The notes under the pieces: model-generated
Database searches by the model: none
What the model was told of the DNA's origin: nothing
The model's input: only the letters and a program-made list of their open reading frames with translations
Made by a program: the position numbers and the translations under genes
Source of the DNA: Methylophilus sp. 42
GTDB lineage: Bacteria > Pseudomonadota > Gammaproteobacteria > Burkholderiales > Methylophilaceae
DNA: 64,000 nucleotides
Assembly (NCBI RefSeq): GCF_000384155.1
Contig: NZ_KB913031.1
Span: 1,674,001-1,738,000 of the forward strand
Direction: 5' to 3'
Shown here: in pieces, positions 18,515-28,810 of the stretch
How positions within the stretch are numbered: the first letter of the stretch is position 1
How the letters are laid out: each line of letters begins with the position of its first letter

Positions 18515-19810
18515 TTACGCAACCCACTGATCAGGCGTTAATTCGAGTATTGCAGCTACAGTGAAGAATGAGCCGAACACAATAATTTTATCATTTTTTG
18601 CCGCATTTTTATAAGCCGTTCGCAATGCGGCGGGTAAATCAGCATGCAGGTGAATATGGGTCAGCGACACTTTCTGACTTAAGCAAGCTTGCAAGTAGTC
18701 AAGCGCCGCTGCGCGCGGATGCTGGATGGAGGCAATATGCCACGTATCAATCACCGGATGCAGGATGTCCACTACGCTGGCAATATCCTTATCAGACAAC
18801 ATGGAGAATACGGCAATCACCTGGCCGCCATCGGCACTCAGGCGCTGCAAGTTGTCACATAATGCACGCGCAGCATGTGGATTATGTGCTACATCCAGAA
18901 TCACATCCGGCGCATGTTGCAAGTATTGAAAGCGGCCAGTGACCTCTGTGCCGGTTAACGCCTGCAACAGTTGACCTTCCGTGACTGGCAATGTTGCTTG
19001 CAAAGCACGCACGGCAAATATTACGCTCGCGGCATTATTCCACTGGTAATGCCCAAACAAGCGCAAGTTGCCTATATCGAGCTGCCCTTGTGCATCCCGA
19101 TAGTGTGCGTATTGTGTATCCGAGATATCAATCTGGTAATCCACGCCAAAACGGTTTAACTTTACTGCCAGCGTCTCGGCATGCGCCAATAATGACGCTG
19201 GTGGCGCCACATCGCCGCAAATAACAATCTGCTGCTGGCGATAAATGCCCGCCTTTTCGTGCCCGATTAATTCGCGGGTATCACCCAGAAACTCCATGTG
19301 ATCGAGATCGACATTGGTGACAATGGCGCAATCGGCATCGACAATATTCACCGCGTCCAGGCGCCCGCCCAGACCAACCTCAAGGATAACGACATCCAAT
19401 GGCTGTTGCTCAAAGGCCCATAATGCCGCCAACGTACCCATTTCAAAATAGGTCAGTGTGATATCCCCACGTGCCTGCTCTACGGCGGCAAAGGCGTCAC
19501 ACAGCAGCGCATCGGCAATGACATTGGTATTGAAACGAACACGTTCCTGATAATGCACCAGATGTGGTGAGGTATAACAGCCTACCTGGTAACCGGCAGC
19601 GCTATAAATACGTTCCAGCATGGCGCAGGTAGAGCCTTTGCCATTGGTACCACCAACGGTGATCACGGTAAACGGAAATTCTAGCTGCAGGCGTGCAGCG
19701 ACTGTTTGCACCCTGCCCAAGCCCATCTCGATGGATTTGGGGTGCAGGGATTCGATGTAGCCGAGCCAATCCTCAACTGTTTGGGGAAGCTCGGGTATCA
19801 CAGGTGGCAT
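18515..19810 (-). CDS. folC: Bifunctional folylpolyglutamate/dihydrofolate synthase
   Basis: 431 residues. Adds Glu to dihydropteroate and later to tetrahydrofolates. Mur-ligase-like: the ATP loop TVGGTNGKGSTCAML, the Mg/folate block SPHLVHYQERVRFN, and ILEVGLGGRLDAVNIVDAD are plain. The C-terminal domain has ILDVAHNPHAARAL. Its ATG overlaps the accD stop by 1 nt (TGATG), so the two are translationally coupled. accD-folC order is conserved among proteobacteria. Confidence 0.97.
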   Translation of the reverse strand: MPPVIPELPQTVEDWLGYIESLHPKSIEMGLGRVQTVAARLQLEFPFTVITVGGTNGKGSTCAMLERIYSAAGYQVGCYTSPHLVHYQERVRFNTNVIADALLCDAFAAVEQARGDITLTYFEMGTLAALWAFEQQPLDVVILEVGLGGRLDAVNIVDADCAIVTNVDLDHMEFLGDTRELIGHEKAGIYRQQQIVICGDVAPPASLLAHAETLAVKLNRFGVDYQIDISDTQYAHYRDAQGQLDIGNLRLFGHYQWNNAASVIFAVRALQATLPVTEGQLLQALTGTEVTGRFQYLQHAPDVILDVAHNPHAARALCDNLQRLSADGGQVIAVFSMLSDKDIASVVDILHPVIDTWHIASIQHPRAAALDYLQACLSQKVSLTHIHLHADLPAALRTAYKNAAKNDKIIVFGSFFTVAAILELTPDQWVA

Positions 19811-20676
19811 CAGGCAGCTTTGGTAATATTCAAGAAACTGGACAATACCTGGCTCAGTTTGGTACGCATTTCACGGCGATCGACAATCATATCGATGGCG
19901 CCATGCGTCAGCAGGAACTCTGCGCGCTGGAAGCCTTCAGGCAAGGTCTCCCGTACAGTTTGCTCAATCACGCGCGGGCCGGCAAAACCAATCAGCGCAT
20001 TCGGTTCGGCCACAATCACATCCCCCAGCATGGCAAAACTGGCCGACACACCGCCCATGGTAGGGTCCGTCAACACGGAGACATATGGCAATCCGGCTTC
20101 AGACAGTTTGGTCAACGCGGCACTGGTTTTAGCCATTTGCATCAACGACAACAGGCCTTCTTGCATACGTGCACCGCCGCTGGCAGAAATACAGATAAAT
20201 GCAGACTTGTGCTGAATGGCATCTTGTACACCGCGTACGAAGCGCTCGCCAACCACAGAGCCCATGGAGCCGCCCATAAACTTGAATTCAAATACGGCAG
20301 CCACCACCGGCACGCCTTCAACCGTGCCACGCATCACAATCAGCGCATCTTTTTCTTTCACATCACGCTGGGCAGTTTTCATGCGCTCGGCGTAAGTTTT
20401 ACTGTCTTTAAACTTTAAGGCATCCACCGGCGTGACGTCAGCTCCAATTTCAACACGGCCTTCTGCATCCAGCAATACATCCAGGCGAGCACGTGCGCCG
20501 AGACGGTGGTGATGGCCGCACTGCGGACATACTTCCAGGTTGGCATCCAGGTCAGTACGGTAAAGTACTGTTTGGCAGGCATCACACTTATGCCATAAGC
20601 CTTCTGGCACATTACGTTTTTGTACCGAGCCAACAGCACGTTTAATTTTTTGTGGAATCTTGTCTAACCAACTCAT
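19810..20676 (-). CDS. accD: Acetyl-CoA carboxylase carboxyltransferase subunit beta
   Basis: 288 residues. With AccA transfers carboxyl from biotin to acetyl-CoA, giving malonyl-CoA. An N-terminal four-Cys zinc ribbon ([10 protein letters not shown] ... VCPQCGHH, residues ~31-53) precedes the crotonase-like carboxyltransferase domain with [11 protein letters not shown] and [15 protein letters not shown]. Located between trpA and folC on one strand, as in many proteobacteria. Confidence 0.98.
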   Translation of the reverse strand: MSWLDKIPQKIKRAVGSVQKRNVPEGLWHKCDACQTVLYRTDLDANLEVCPQCGHHHRLGARARLDVLLDAEGRVEIGADVTPVDALKFKDSKTYAERMKTAQRDVKEKDALIVMRGTVEGVPVVAAVFEFKFMGGSMGSVVGERFVRGVQDAIQHKSAFICISASGGARMQEGLLSLMQMAKTSAALTKLSEAGLPYVSVLTDPTMGGVSASFAMLGDVIVAEPNALIGFAGPRVIEQTVRETLPEGFQRAEFLLTHGAIDMIVDRREMRTKLSQVLSSFLNITKAA

Positions 20677-20727
20677 AGCTTCTCCTGCTTTTATATTGCG
20701 ATATGCTGAAAACCTGAATACACCGGT

Positions 20728-21528
20728 CTATACAGAATCAATCGCCGTACGCAATTCTTTCGTTAATGTCTGCACATTGGCAATCAGGTTATCGGCATTA
20801 GCGCTTTCAATCGCCAATACCATCCGACTACCCACCACCACCGCATCGGCAATCGCGGCCACTTCACGTGCAGTCGCCGCGTCTTTCACACCAAAGCCAA
20901 CACCAATCGGCAAGCTGGTCTGCTGACGAATTTCAGCCACGCGCTTTTTCACCTCGACAATATCCAGGTTAGCCGCCCCCGTCACACCCTTGAGCGAGAC
21001 ATAATACAAAAAGCCTGTCGCCTGCTTCACGATCAACTCGGTACGTGATGGCTCGGTGGTCGGTGACAGCAGGAAAATACTATCAATATCCGCGCCTGCC
21101 AGTTCTTGGTTAAAGACTTCACACTCTTCAGGCGGATAATCGACCGTGAGCACGCCATCTACACCAGCCTCTTTCGCCAAGGCAACGAACTGGGTACTGC
21201 CCATCGCTTCAATCGGGTTGGCGTATCCCATCAGTACGATAGGCGTTGTTTGGTTGGTTGCGCGAAACGCTTTCACCATGGCCAATACTTTACGCAAGCC
21301 CATCTTGTGTACCAATGCACGCTCACTGGCGCGCTGGATCACCGGACCATCCGCCATTGGATCAGAAAACGGCACGCCCAGCTCAATCATATCGGCACCC
21401 GCTTCTACCAGCGCGTGCAACAAAGGCACGGTTTGATCAGGGTGCGGATCGCCCGCTGTAATGTAGGGAATCAGTGCCTTTTTACCTTGTGCCTTGAGGG
21501 TGGCAAATACAGATTGAATGCGGGACAT
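20728..21528 (-). CDS. trpA: Tryptophan synthase alpha chain
   Basis: 266-residue TIM barrel. Cleaves indole-3-glycerol phosphate to indole, which is tunnelled to TrpB. The catalytic Glu is in [18 protein letters not shown], and the catalytic Asp block is [24 protein letters not shown] is also a signature. Lies 96 nt after trpB, and that gap shows no terminator. trpC/D/E are not in this window. Confidence 0.98.
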   Translation of the reverse strand: MSRIQSVFATLKAQGKKALIPYITAGDPHPDQTVPLLHALVEAGADMIELGVPFSDPMADGPVIQRASERALVHKMGLRKVLAMVKAFRATNQTTPIVLMGYANPIEAMGSTQFVALAKEAGVDGVLTVDYPPEECEVFNQELAGADIDSIFLLSPTTEPSRTELIVKQATGFLYYVSLKGVTGAANLDIVEVKKRVAEIRQQTSLPIGVGFGVKDAATAREVAAIADAVVVGSRMVLAIESANADNLIANVQTLTKELRTAIDSV

Positions 21529-21624
21529 AAGAATGCTTTTTTAATTAATTCAAATAATGACAGTGGATCTGCAATACATGGCTGCGCGGATGCGTTTAAC
21601 AAGCGCAGTCATGCAGGCAAAAGG

Positions 21625-22827
21625 TCACAGGGTAATATTAGCCAAACGTGCCACGGTGTTAATGTCTTTGTCACCACGGCCAGAAAGATTTACCAGCACC
21701 ACCTGATCCGGAGACATGGTTCTGGCCAGTTTCTCAGCATGCGCCAAGGCGTGGCTGGATTCCATCGCGGGGATAATGCCTTCTGTACGGCACAGGTTAT
21801 GGAAAGCCGTCATGGCTTCTTCATCGGTAATCGCCACGTATTCAGCGCGCTTGATATCTTTTAACCAGGCATGCTCAGGGCCAACGCCAGGATAATCCAG
21901 GCCGGCAGAAATAGAATGTGTTTCAATAATATTGCCATCTTCATCTTGCATCAGGTAAGTACGGTTACCGTGCAACACACCGATCGGGCTATTCGCCGTT
22001 AATGGCGCGGCATGCTGGCCAGTGCTCAAACCATGTCCGCCCGCTTCAACGCCAATCAGACGTACGCCTTCGACGTCAATATACGGGTAGAAAATACCCA
22101 TGGCATTGGAGCCGCCGCCGACACAGGCGACGATAGCATCTGGCTGACGCCCTATCATTTCCTGCATCTGATCTTTCGCTTCGATACCAATGACTGCCTG
22201 GAAATCGCGCACCATCATCGGGTAAGGATGTGGACCTGCCACAGTACCGATAATGTAGAAAGTATTGGAGATATTGGTCACCCAGTCACGCATGGCTTCG
22301 TTCAATGCGTCTTTCAGGGTTTTTGAGCCACTTTCGACGGGCACCACAGTGGCACCCAGCAACTTCATACGGAACACATTTGGCGCCTGGCGTTTGACAT
22401 CCTCGGCTCCCATATAGACCACGCACTCCAGGCCCAGGCGAGCAGCAATCGTCGCAGTCGCCACGCCATGTTGCCCAGCACCGGTTTCCGCAATCACACG
22501 CGGCTTACCCATGCGTTTGGCCAGCAATGCCTGGCCGATAGTATTGTTGATTTTGTGCGCGCCGGTATGGTTTAAATCTTCACGCTTAAGATAGATTTGT
22601 GCTCCGCCCACTTTTTCAGACAGGCGTTTAGCATGGTAAATCGGGCTGGGACGGCCAACGAAGTGCTTGAGATCATAAGCAAATTCAGCCAGAAACTCAG
22701 GATCGTGTCGGTATTTTTCATACATTACCCGCAGTTCTTCCAAGGCTTCCACCAGGGTTTCTGCGACAAAAACGCCACCAAAAGGGCCAAAATGACCGCG
22801 CTCATCTGGCATGTCATAGACTTGCAT
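21625..22827 (-). CDS. trpB: Tryptophan synthase beta chain
   Basis: 400 residues. PLP enzyme joining indole and serine. The PLP lysine is in the block [20 protein letters not shown] and the phosphate loop in [21 protein letters not shown] and NLSGRGDKD are also diagnostic. Lies 22 nt after trpF. Standard TrpB1 type, full length. Confidence 0.98.
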   Translation of the reverse strand: MQVYDMPDERGHFGPFGGVFVAETLVEALEELRVMYEKYRHDPEFLAEFAYDLKHFVGRPSPIYHAKRLSEKVGGAQIYLKREDLNHTGAHKINNTIGQALLAKRMGKPRVIAETGAGQHGVATATIAARLGLECVVYMGAEDVKRQAPNVFRMKLLGATVVPVESGSKTLKDALNEAMRDWVTNISNTFYIIGTVAGPHPYPMMVRDFQAVIGIEAKDQMQEMIGRQPDAIVACVGGGSNAMGIFYPYIDVEGVRLIGVEAGGHGLSTGQHAAPLTANSPIGVLHGNRTYLMQDEDGNIIETHSISAGLDYPGVGPEHAWLKDIKRAEYVAITDEEAMTAFHNLCRTEGIIPAMESSHALAHAEKLARTMSPDQVVLVNLSGRGDKDINTVARLANITL

Positions 22828-22849
22828 GCGTTACTCCGTATCTCGTTTT

Positions 22850-23497
22850 CTACTCAAACCGCCCATTACGTGCAGCATCACACTGCACCACCTGCTGCAT
22901 GAATGCAGCTATTTTTTGCGGGGATTTTATCCCCTTTTGTGCTTCTACCCCGCCACTCACATCCAATGCATAAGGCTGCACCTGACGCGTGGCTTGCATA
23001 ACATTCTCCGGATTCAAACCACCGGCCAATATTACTGGCTTTTGCAAACTCGCAGGGATCAGCGACCAGTCAAATGCCTCACCTGTACCGCCAACCGCTT
23101 TTTCAGAATAAGTATCCAGCAGCAAGGCTGAAGCTGACGCAAAATCAAGCTCGCATTGTACCAAATTTACCCCTGGTTTGACGCGGATTGCTTTGTAATA
23201 TGGTAGATTAAATTGTGCACAATAGTCTGCCGACTCATCGCCATGAAACTGTAAACAATCCAGGCCTGTGCTTGTCATCACCTGCTGCACCTCTTCAGGC
23301 GATGCATTCACAAACAAGCCGACTTTGCTTACAAAGGGCGGCAGTGCCGCCATGATTGCCTGGGCTTGTGCCGCCGTGACCGCGCGTGGGCTAGGCGCAT
23401 AAAATACAAACCCCAACGCATCTGCACCTGCGGCAATCGCCGCCAATGCATCTTCCAGGCGGGTAATCCCGCAAATCTTTACCCTGGTTCTTGTCAT
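22850..23497 (-). CDS. trpF: Phosphoribosylanthranilate isomerase
   Basis: 215-residue TIM barrel for the third step of tryptophan synthesis. N-terminus [17 protein letters not shown] has the catalytic Cys; VGLFVNAS and LQFHGDES are family blocks and the catalytic Asp is in [20 protein letters not shown]. It is a separate gene, not fused to trpC. Between truA (18 nt) and trpB, an order shared with Pseudomonas. Confidence 0.97.
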   Translation of the reverse strand: MTRTRVKICGITRLEDALAAIAAGADALGFVFYAPSPRAVTAAQAQAIMAALPPFVSKVGLFVNASPEEVQQVMTSTGLDCLQFHGDESADYCAQFNLPYYKAIRVKPGVNLVQCELDFASASALLLDTYSEKAVGGTGEAFDWSLIPASLQKPVILAGGLNPENVMQATRQVQPYALDVSGGVEAQKGIKSPQKIAAFMQQVVQCDAARNGRFE

Positions 23498-23515
23498 ATT
23501 GTTTATTTACTTTCT

Positions 23516-24289
23516 TTAGTCCCAGTGCGCTTCACACACGGGCAATTGCCAGTGGCCATCATATTCTACGCCGGTAAAATACAAACCATCGGGCATAAAC
23601 GTAGGAGGTGAAAGACGCCTGTCTTTATGTTGCAGCAAATCGGCAAATGCGTCCGGGCTCAACTTGCCCTGCCCGACATAGACTAACGCGCCCACCATAT
23701 TACGAATCTGGTGCTGTAAAAAGGCATTCGCCTTAAAACTGAAAATGATGTATCGCCCATGTTGTGTAATATCGGCACGATGCATCGTGCGTATTGGCGT
23801 GCTGGCCTGGCACTCACTGGCACGAAAAGCGCTGAAATCATGCTCGCCCACTAAGCCAGGCACTGCCTGTTGCATCAATGCAATATCCAGCGGCCTGTGG
23901 TACCAGCCCACACGCCCGTGCTGGCTGGCTGGCGCCACAGCATGATTATGCAACACATACTGGTAGCTGCGCGCACGTGCACTAAACCTGGCATGAAAAT
24001 CCTCAGCCACCTCAACCGCCCACAATATACGTACCCAGGCTGGCAAGTGCGCATTGGTGCCACGCACCCAGGCACTCAATGGTCTGACAACTGAAGTTTC
24101 AAAATGTGCCACTTGCATCAAGGCATGCACGCCTGAATCGGTACGTCCAGCCGCATGCAAACGTACTTTTTCACCGCCAACCTGTTCAATGGCTCGCTCG
24201 ATGGCATCTTGCACGCCTGCGGCATTTGGCTGACTTTGCCATCCTTGAAAATAGGCGCCGTGATATTCAATGCCAATCGCAATTTTCAT
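23516..24289 (-). CDS. truA: tRNA pseudouridine(38-40) synthase
   Basis: 257 residues. Isomerises uridines 38-40 in the anticodon arm of tRNAs. The catalytic Asp lies in AAGRTDSGVHALMQVAHFET. YHGAYFQGWQ near the N-terminus and FLQHQIRNMVGALVYVGQGK in the second half are family blocks. Downstream of fimV and just upstream of trpF, the conserved fimV-truA-trpF order. Confidence 0.97.
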   Translation of the reverse strand: MKIAIGIEYHGAYFQGWQSQPNAAGVQDAIERAIEQVGGEKVRLHAAGRTDSGVHALMQVAHFETSVVRPLSAWVRGTNAHLPAWVRILWAVEVAEDFHARFSARARSYQYVLHNHAVAPASQHGRVGWYHRPLDIALMQQAVPGLVGEHDFSAFRASECQASTPIRTMHRADITQHGRYIIFSFKANAFLQHQIRNMVGALVYVGQGKLSPDAFADLLQHKDRRLSPPTFMPDGLYFTGVEYDGHWQLPVCEAHWD

Positions 24290-24363
24290 GGCGCCTAGTA
24301 TAAGGGCTGTCTGTCATTACGCCAAATCAGGCCACATCGCCGGTGAGTGACAGTGAAAATGAA

Positions 24364-24385
24364 CAAGGCCGGGAACCCGGCCTTG
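24364..24385 (-). terminator. Hairpin directly after fimV
   Basis: Perfect 10-bp GC-rich stem (24364-24373 with 24376-24385), two bases past the fimV stop. The T-run that follows on the minus strand is interrupted, so termination may be partial, letting fimV transcripts run into truA. Confidence 0.65.
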
Positions 24386-24387
24386 AT

Positions 24388-27309
24388 TTACGCTAATTTT
24401 GCCAGTAATTCGCTGGCTCGTTGCCGCTGGCGCTCGCCACCTTCTGCGATCACCTCATCGATCAGTTCCTTGGCGCCCACCACATCTTCCATGTCAATAT
24501 AGGCTTGGATCAAATCAAGTTTGGTGTTCACTTCTTCCGGTTCATCGGCGATCTCCTCAGCACTTGCCGTACTGCTCTCGGCGACATCCAGGGATATCTC
24601 AGGGAAGGCAATACTGTCGGCCGTGGCCTCTACGGCAGGTGTTTCATTTAATGCAGCATCCGCAGAGCCCAGGCTAATTTCCTCAATTTCCAGAGCATCG
24701 TCACTCACACGCTCGCCAACCGCATCATTCGGGCCGCCCAGCTCCAGTGACAACTCAGGCAATGAGTCAAACACGGCATCCTCACTAGACAGCGTTTGCT
24801 CACCGGTGGTTGCTGACAATGGCTTGCTGCTTGCAGCCTCTGCACTTTGCGGAACATCATCCAGGTTTAGCGAAGGCAAATCCAGGGCTTTAGGTGTCAG
24901 TGCGAGGTCATCATCAACATTTAAAGTATTGCTGACATCATCACTGGCTGGCTCTACACTTGCCACTGAAGCTGGTTCAACCTCAAAGCGTAGCGTATCC
25001 GCAGTGCTGATAGCATCCTCCGAGAACGCAAGCGTTGTGTCATCTGCACGCTGAGGGGCTGATTCGCTCGTAAACGTATCAAGCGCCAACGCATCGTTAT
25101 CGCTTGTGGCAGATAATGCATCAGCACCGGATTCAATCGTCACCTCTTCTGCCGCAGCAGGGCGTACAGGGCTTTCAGCGGGAGTCACTGGCTCAGCACT
25201 GGCAGCCGCCACCGCCTCTGAAGCCCCATCAAACTCCAAGGCAGGCGCTTCAAAGTTAAAGTGATATGCATCTTCTTCATTTTGTGTTTCTGCGACTGGC
25301 AGCACGGTTGCATTAGCTAAAGGTGCAACATCATTGACTGCTGCTGGCGTGGCCTGATATAGCGTGTTCTCAGGATCCAGTTTCTGCCCCATGGCACTGA
25401 CTTTGGACCAGGCAGCATCTGCCGGACCAGCTTTGGCATAGACATCACTGGCCAGGGACTCAAACGCAGCTTTATTACCCGTTGTCTGATAAATTTCCAG
25501 CAACTTCAACTTGAGCTCCTGACGCTCGGGATCTTTCTGAATCGCGTCTTTCAAAATCTCTTCGGCTTGTGCATCACGACCATAGGCCATGTACACTTCT
25601 GCTTCGGCAATCGGATCCACATCGTGCGAATCTATCATGCCGCCCACACCGCTTTGCGAGAAATCCGTCAGGAAAGAAGTGTCGCCAGAAGCGGCAGCTT
25701 GCGTATCCCCGAACACCGTATTGTTCTGCATTTCCGTAGCTGGTGACGTGACAATCACATCTTCAAAATTATCGATTTGTTTTTTACGGCGAATACGGAT
25801 CAATGCCCAAACACACAACAATACCGGCAAGGCGATCAATGCCAATGGCAACACCGGGCTGATGTTTTTCAGGCGTTCCAGCAATACATGCATAAACGAA
25901 GGCTGCTGCATGGTCTCTGCTGCGGGTTCCTCTACAGGCAACTCAGGCTTGGCTGGCTCGGCAGTTGGTGTCGGTTTTTCCGGCACAACCGCGGCTGGTG
26001 GCACTTTGGTTTGCTCTGCAGGCGCTTTGGCAGCTTGCTCCGTCGGTTTTGGCTCTACTTTTGCGTCAGGCTTTACTTCTGCTTTTGGCTCAGTTGCTGC
26101 CTGCGCAGCATTTTTCTCAGCCTGCGCCATGGCGCTATTCTTCATTTCCATCAGCTTTTTCATGTCTGCGACTTGTTTTTCAAGCGCAGCAGCACGAGAC
26201 TGTTCCTCTTTGATGGCATTCGCTTTAGCGGTCGCATCCTCTGCCGCCGCCGAGGCTTTAGCTGCGGCCTTGTCAGCTTGCGTGGTTGACTTAGCATCAC
26301 CGGCAGACAGCTTCAATACATCTTTGCCTGGTTTGGCTTGAGGCGCTGGTTTCTCACCTGCTGCACCAATCTTGCCTGCAGATTGCTGTGTATTACCACC
26401 AGTTTGGCTAGCTTCGCTTTCCTTGACCACTTTTGCCAGTGAATTTTTATAGGCCTGCCAGTTGGTCGCATGCTCGGCAATCAGGCTTTTTGCCTGCGGG
26501 CGACTAACACTATCCAGCGTAGCCTGATCTGGCATGCGAATAATCTTGCCCACCTTAAGGCGATTCATGTTTTTACCGTCAAACGCCTGCTGGTTAGACT
26601 GGTAAAGTGCCGCCAGCATTTGCTCCACGCTGACGTTATCAGGCTTCATTTGCCTGGCAATGGCATAAAGCGTATCACCGCGCTCAGTAGTCAACGCTTG
26701 CTCGGTGTTCGCAGCCTCATCCGCTGCCACCTGTTTCGGTGCGGGCACCGCTGCAGGCTTAGATTGGCGAGGTTTACTGGGTTCGGATCTGGGCTCTGGG
26801 GCGGGCTGCTGACTTGTCTCTGGCACTCGCGCCGTATTATTGGTAGTGGCTAGTGGCACTGACTGGCCTGCTACAGGTAATCCGGCCGACTCAGAAACAT
26901 AATTAGAGTTAAAACCAGGCGGATCCAGTAACAAGGTGTATTCCTTGACCAGGCGTCCGGTCGGCCAGTCTACCTGAATCAACATATCCAGGAAGGCTTC
27001 GGTAATCGGCTGCGAGCTTGTCAGCTTAAGGATAGGCTGACCTTTGGTGTTGTTACCCACTTCAATTTTAATAAACGGATAAGAAGCTGGCTTTTCCAGC
27101 ATCTGGTCCTGATAGACCTGCTCGCTGGCCAGTGTCGCCTGAATGCTGTTGAGCTCGGCTGGTGTCACCGCCAACAGCTCAATTTCCGCATTGAGCGGCT
27201 CACCAAGTTTTGAGCTGGAAATCATGCTACCCAAACCGGCAGCATGCGCCGAGAGGGCCGTACTCAAACTCAAGGCAAAGGCTATTTTTTTTAATTGAAA
27301 TTTACTCAC
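24388..27309 (-). CDS. fimV: FimV/HubP-type peptidoglycan-binding polar protein
   Basis: 973 residues. In Pseudomonas and Vibrio this protein marks the cell pole and is needed for type IV pilus assembly and twitching. Signal peptide 1-23 (ends LSAHAA), then the conserved start GLGSMISSSKLGEPLNAEIELL. A LysM domain lies at ~206-260 (TTERGDTLYAIARQ), a coiled Ala/Lys/Glu region at ~300-400, and a single TM at ~483-507 (LPLALIALPVLLCVWALI) followed by RIRRKK. A long acidic cytoplasmic part ends in the FimV C-terminal domain (~926-972, NTKLDLIQAYIDMED). The PilZ protein at 61.7 kb would fit the same pilus system. Confidence 0.93.
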   Translation of the reverse strand: MSKFQLKKIAFALSLSTALSAHAAGLGSMISSSKLGEPLNAEIELLAVTPAELNSIQATLASEQVYQDQMLEKPASYPFIKIEVGNNTKGQPILKLTSSQPITEAFLDMLIQVDWPTGRLVKEYTLLLDPPGFNSNYVSESAGLPVAGQSVPLATTNNTARVPETSQQPAPEPRSEPSKPRQSKPAAVPAPKQVAADEAANTEQALTTERGDTLYAIARQMKPDNVSVEQMLAALYQSNQQAFDGKNMNRLKVGKIIRMPDQATLDSVSRPQAKSLIAEHATNWQAYKNSLAKVVKESEASQTGGNTQQSAGKIGAAGEKPAPQAKPGKDVLKLSAGDAKSTTQADKAAAKASAAAEDATAKANAIKEEQSRAAALEKQVADMKKLMEMKNSAMAQAEKNAAQAATEPKAEVKPDAKVEPKPTEQAAKAPAEQTKVPPAAVVPEKPTPTAEPAKPELPVEEPAAETMQQPSFMHVLLERLKNISPVLPLALIALPVLLCVWALIRIRRKKQIDNFEDVIVTSPATEMQNNTVFGDTQAAASGDTSFLTDFSQSGVGGMIDSHDVDPIAEAEVYMAYGRDAQAEEILKDAIQKDPERQELKLKLLEIYQTTGNKAAFESLASDVYAKAGPADAAWSKVSAMGQKLDPENTLYQATPAAVNDVAPLANATVLPVAETQNEEDAYHFNFEAPALEFDGASEAVAAASAEPVTPAESPVRPAAAEEVTIESGADALSATSDNDALALDTFTSESAPQRADDTTLAFSEDAISTADTLRFEVEPASVASVEPASDDVSNTLNVDDDLALTPKALDLPSLNLDDVPQSAEAASSKPLSATTGEQTLSSEDAVFDSLPELSLELGGPNDAVGERVSDDALEIEEISLGSADAALNETPAVEATADSIAFPEISLDVAESSTASAEEIADEPEEVNTKLDLIQAYIDMEDVVGAKELIDEVIAEGGERQRQRASELLAKLA

Positions 27310-27435
27310 CGATTAACCCTTATTCATTCATGGCGCTTGTCAAAATAGCATCATTCACACAGCCACGCAAGCACGCCCAGGCGGCTTGGGAGCAATAAAT
27401 ACACCGATTTGAGGCTATAGTCCCCATTAAACCGC

Positions 27436-27441
27436 ATTATA
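27436..27441 (-). promoter_or_regulatory. Possible -10 box for fimV
   Basis: TATAAT on the minus strand just past the asd terminator, ~127 nt upstream of the fimV ATG. No good -35 box seen, so the call is tentative. Confidence 0.3.
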
Positions 27442-27442
27442 T

Positions 27443-27499
27443 AAAAAGCAAAAGCCCGAAAAGACCATGATTTCATTAATAAATCATGGCTTTACGGGC
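27443..27499 (+). other. Reverse-complement stem strand of the asd terminator (see next entry)
   Basis: The inverted repeat 27454-27458/27495-27499 with inner arms 27465-27473/27481-27489 is symmetrical as DNA. Only the minus-strand reading has the T-rich tail, so the functional call is made on the minus strand. This entry records only that no plus-strand gene ends here. Confidence 0.3.
27443..27499 (-). terminator. Intrinsic terminator of asd
   Basis: Long stem with outer arms 27454-27458/27495-27499 and a perfect inner 9-bp arm 27465-27473/27481-27489, followed on the minus strand by a T-rich tail (TTTTGCTTTTT). Placed 19 nt past the asd stop. Confidence 0.8.
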
Positions 27500-27517
27500 C
27501 GCTATTTAATCAATTAC

Positions 27518-28630
27518 TTAAGCTTCTACCAGAATTCTCAACATTCTGCGCAAAGGCTCTGCTGCCCCCCACAATAACTGGTCGCCCACCGTGAAAGCGG
27601 ACAGGTATTCGCCACCCATCGCCAGTTTACGCAAACGGCCTACCGGTGTTGTCAGTGTGCCGGTAATCGCCGCTGGCGTCAGCTCGCGCATACTGATCTC
27701 ACGCTCATTAGGAATCACCTTGGCCCATTCGTTGGCTTCGGCCAGCATCTGGTTAATTTCATCCAGTGGCACATCTTTGCGCAACTTGAGTGTCAACGCC
27801 TGCGAGTGGCAGCGCATGGCGCCAATGCGTACACATAAACCATCAATCACAATCGGGTTGGCTTCACGGCCTAAAATCTTGTTGGTTTCAACGCCGCCCT
27901 TCCACTCTTCTTTGCTTTGGCCATTACCCAGATCTTTATCAATCCATGGGATCAGGCTGCCAGCCAGGGGAACACCAAAATTAGCGGTTGGCAGCGCTTC
28001 ACTACGAATCGTCTCCGCCACGGTTTTGTCGATTTGCAGGATCGCAGAGGCAGGATCTGCCAGCAAGCCAGCCACAGAGGCATTCACCACGCCCATCTGG
28101 CTAATCAGCTCACGCATATTCTGAGCACCGGCACCTGAAGCCGCCTGGTAAGTCATGGATGTCGCCCACTCCACCAGATCAGCCTTAAACAGGCCGTTTA
28201 ATGCCATCAGCATCAAAGACACGGTACAGTTACCGCCAACCCAGTTATTGCCGCCATTGGCTAATGCATCTTTAATCACATGCATATTAACCGGGTCTAA
28301 AATGATCACGGCGTCTTGCTCCATGCGCAAGGTTGAAGCCGCATCAATCCAGTGACCACGCCAGCCAGTCGCGCGTAATTGCGAGAACACCTCACTGGTG
28401 TAATCGCCCCCCTGGCAAGTCACAACCACGTCCATCTGACGCAAAGCGTTGATATCCCTGGCATCTTTTAATGCAGGAGAATCTTTACCCACGTTAGGTG
28501 CAGCACCACCTGTTTGCGAGGTCGTGAAAAATTGCGGCTCGATATCCGCAAAATCATTTTCCTGCATCATGCGCTGCATCAGCACGGACCCAACCATGCC
28601 GCGCCAGCCTACAAACCCTACTTTTAACAT
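27518..28630 (-). CDS. asd: Aspartate-semialdehyde dehydrogenase
   Basis: 370 residues from ATG 28630, chosen because [21 protein letters not shown] is the family N-terminus; an upstream in-frame start at 28657 would add nine unconserved residues. NADPH-dependent reduction of aspartyl phosphate, branch point to Lys/DAP, Thr and Met. The nucleophilic Cys is in [11 protein letters not shown]; the glycine-rich N-terminal loop GWRGMVG binds NADP. Gene order asd-fimV-truA is conserved in gammaproteobacteria and betaproteobacteria. Confidence 0.97.
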   Translation of the reverse strand: MLKVGFVGWRGMVGSVLMQRMMQENDFADIEPQFFTTSQTGGAAPNVGKDSPALKDARDINALRQMDVVVTCQGGDYTSEVFSQLRATGWRGHWIDAASTLRMEQDAVIILDPVNMHVIKDALANGGNNWVGGNCTVSLMLMALNGLFKADLVEWATSMTYQAASGAGAQNMRELISQMGVVNASVAGLLADPASAILQIDKTVAETIRSEALPTANFGVPLAGSLIPWIDKDLGNGQSKEEWKGGVETNKILGREANPIVIDGLCVRIGAMRCHSQALTLKLRKDVPLDEINQMLAEANEWAKVIPNEREISMRELTPAAITGTLTTPVGRLRKLAMGGEYLSAFTVGDQLLWGAAEPLRRMLRILVEA

Positions 28631-28674
28631 AGTGACTCGATATTTCAGCCGGATCATCCGGCATTAACAATAAA

Positions 28675-28794
28675 TTATTTGGACGATTTCTGAACAGCTT
28701 CACCTGCTTGTTCAATATCTTTACCCATGCCATTAATGGTGTTGCAGCCTGCTAACACCAACACCGTCAATACTAATGTCATCCATTTCGCCAT
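28675..28794 (-). CDS. Entericidin A/B-type small lipoprotein
   Basis: 39 residues, too short for most gene callers. ATG at 28794 has a strong GGGAG site eight bases upstream. The product has an N-terminal hydrophobic segment and a lipobox LAGC with Cys17, then NTINGMGKDIEQAGEAVQKS, the EcnA/EcnB pattern. Entericidins are small membrane lipoproteins, in enteric bacteria an antidote/toxin pair; single copies are common in proteobacteria with unclear roles. It lies between yajQ (17 nt) and asd (45 nt) on the same strand. Confidence 0.85.
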   Translation of the reverse strand: MAKWMTLVLTVLVLAGCNTINGMGKDIEQAGEAVQKSSK

Positions 28795-28810
28795 ATTATT
28801 CTCCCAATGA

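Noticed and set aside
19693-20418. 241-codon frame opposite accD/folC on +
   Set aside because: Antisense to two well-conserved genes, no ribosome site or motif.
24521-25054. 177-codon Ser/Ala-rich frame opposite fimV
   Set aside because: Mirror of the acidic low-complexity part of fimV.
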